NCBI GenBank assembly: GCA_004293505.1
Contig: RDYY01000008.1
Coordinates: 1-14,040 of the forward strand
Source: Sphingobacteriia bacterium
GTDB taxonomy: Bacteria > Bacteroidota > Bacteroidia > Chitinophagales > Chitinophagaceae
DNA length: 14,040 bases
Direction of reading: 5' to 3'
Made by a program: the position numbers and the translations under genes. Below the pieces are notes generated by a model. It was given only the letters and a program-made list of their open reading frames with translations, did no database searches and was not told the DNA's origin. Positions 13,639-14,040 of this stretch are shown here, piece after piece. Every line of letters begins with the position of its first letter. Within the stretch, counting starts at the first letter, position 1.

Positions 13639-14040
13639 TTATTGGCTTAAAATTCGGCGAAACCTTTCCAAACCCACCGCTGGCTCCAAAGGCTTTCCTT
13701 CAGCCAAAAAAGCAGCAAAAGCATGGGCAAAATAGGGCGCCAAGCTACAACCCTTTGTGCCCAAGCCATTGAACAAACCCACTGTGGACAACCAAGGGTG
13801 CAAGCCCACAAAGGGCCGTCTTTCCAAATTAGCCGGCCGTTCAGCTGCCCAATGGTCCAGCACTTTATAAGGTAATTTCAACCACTGCTGCAACTGCTTT
13901 TCGGTTTGTTCCCTAAATGCGGGTGTGGGATCCAAGTGGGTATGGTCCCATTCATAAGTGGAGCCCACCCAAAACAAATCGTTCTGCCAAGGCACCAAAC
14001 TGAGTCCTTTTTTGTAAATCGCTTGGCGAGGCAAGTCAGG
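13639..14040 (-). CDS. FAD-dependent oxidoreductase, DAO family (partial, C-terminal part)
   Basis: This is an open frame of 133 codons plus stop that runs off the right edge; the N-terminal FAD Rossmann motif lies outside the window. What is visible fits the C-terminal half of a DadA/glycine-oxidase/MnmC-like enzyme: a substrate-domain stretch with FWVGSTYEWD, then RRPFVGLHP, then the FAD-contacting GLFNGLGTKGCSLAPYFAHA and a final helix ending in RFRRILSQ. The substrate cannot be told. The residue first seen as a possible start at 14034 is a TTG inside the continuing frame, so it is not a start. Its TAA stop is one base into a TAATG that leads toward the membrane-protein gene. Confidence 0.85.
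   Translation of the reverse strand, partial: PDLPRQAIYKKGLSLVPWQNDLFWVGSTYEWDHTHLDPTPAFREQTEKQLQQWLKLPYKVLDHWAAERPANLERRPFVGLHPWLSTVGLFNGLGTKGCSLAPYFAHAFAAFLAEGKPLEPAVGLERFRRILSQ

Overview
The window looks like chromosomal DNA from a Bacteroidota bacterium, probably a Chitinophagaceae/Sphingobacteriia-type organism. Recognised protein families and general protein style suggest this. So do promoters of the Bacteroidota type (TTTG-N19-TAnnTTTG), of which two good examples are visible, and the rarity of Shine-Dalgarno sequences before the genes. No rRNA, tRNA, CRISPR array, IS element or phage gene was seen. Almost every base lies in, or directly controls, a recognisable gene.

Left part (1-3408, + strand). 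The tail of an unidentified gene is followed by a secreted YHS-domain protein and then a compact arsenic-resistance operon: arsR (ArsR/SmtB repressor), arsM (As(III) S-adenosylmethionine methyltransferase), acr3 (arsenite efflux permease) and arsC (thioredoxin-coupled, LMW-phosphatase-type arsenate reductase). Arsenate is reduced by ArsC, and the arsenite is either exported by Acr3 or methylated by ArsM. A 16-bp near-palindrome overlaps the -7 element of the arsR promoter. A related 16-bp copy lies between arsR and arsM, so ArsR may act at two sites. ArsR and ArsM both end in a Gly-Cys-Cys tail.

Middle part (3428-6969). Two exported metallopeptidases are transcribed divergently from a 60-bp gap with a perfect 9-bp dyad: an M24 (Xaa-Pro aminopeptidase-like) enzyme on the - strand and an M28 enzyme with a PA-like insert on the + strand. 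A PAP2 membrane phosphatase follows the M28 gene by 5 nt. A bidirectional hairpin terminator closes this unit against the next one.

Methionine unit (7025-9691, - strand). A textbook Bacteroidota promoter drives a leader with a SAM-I (S-box) riboswitch, a 10-bp antiterminator and an intrinsic terminator. Behind it are a cystathionine gamma-synthase/lyase-type PLP enzyme and a homoserine dehydrogenase whose start lies 46 nt inside the upstream gene. The logic is that low SAM gives read-through and synthesis of homoserine-derived methionine precursors.

Right part (9770-14040). uvrA (nucleotide excision repair) is followed by an unrecognised soluble 163-residue protein. Facing them on the - strand are a small four-helix membrane protein and the C-terminal part of a DAO-type FAD oxidoreductase running off the window. 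The two convergent units meet at a shared palindromic TGATCA that supplies both stop codons.

No wholly new multi-gene system is evident. The most unusual items are the two-site ars control with Cys-Cys-tailed ArsR/ArsM, the fully readable SAM attenuator, the eroded ACT-like tail of the homoserine dehydrogenase, and a possible frameshift at the start of the membrane-protein gene.
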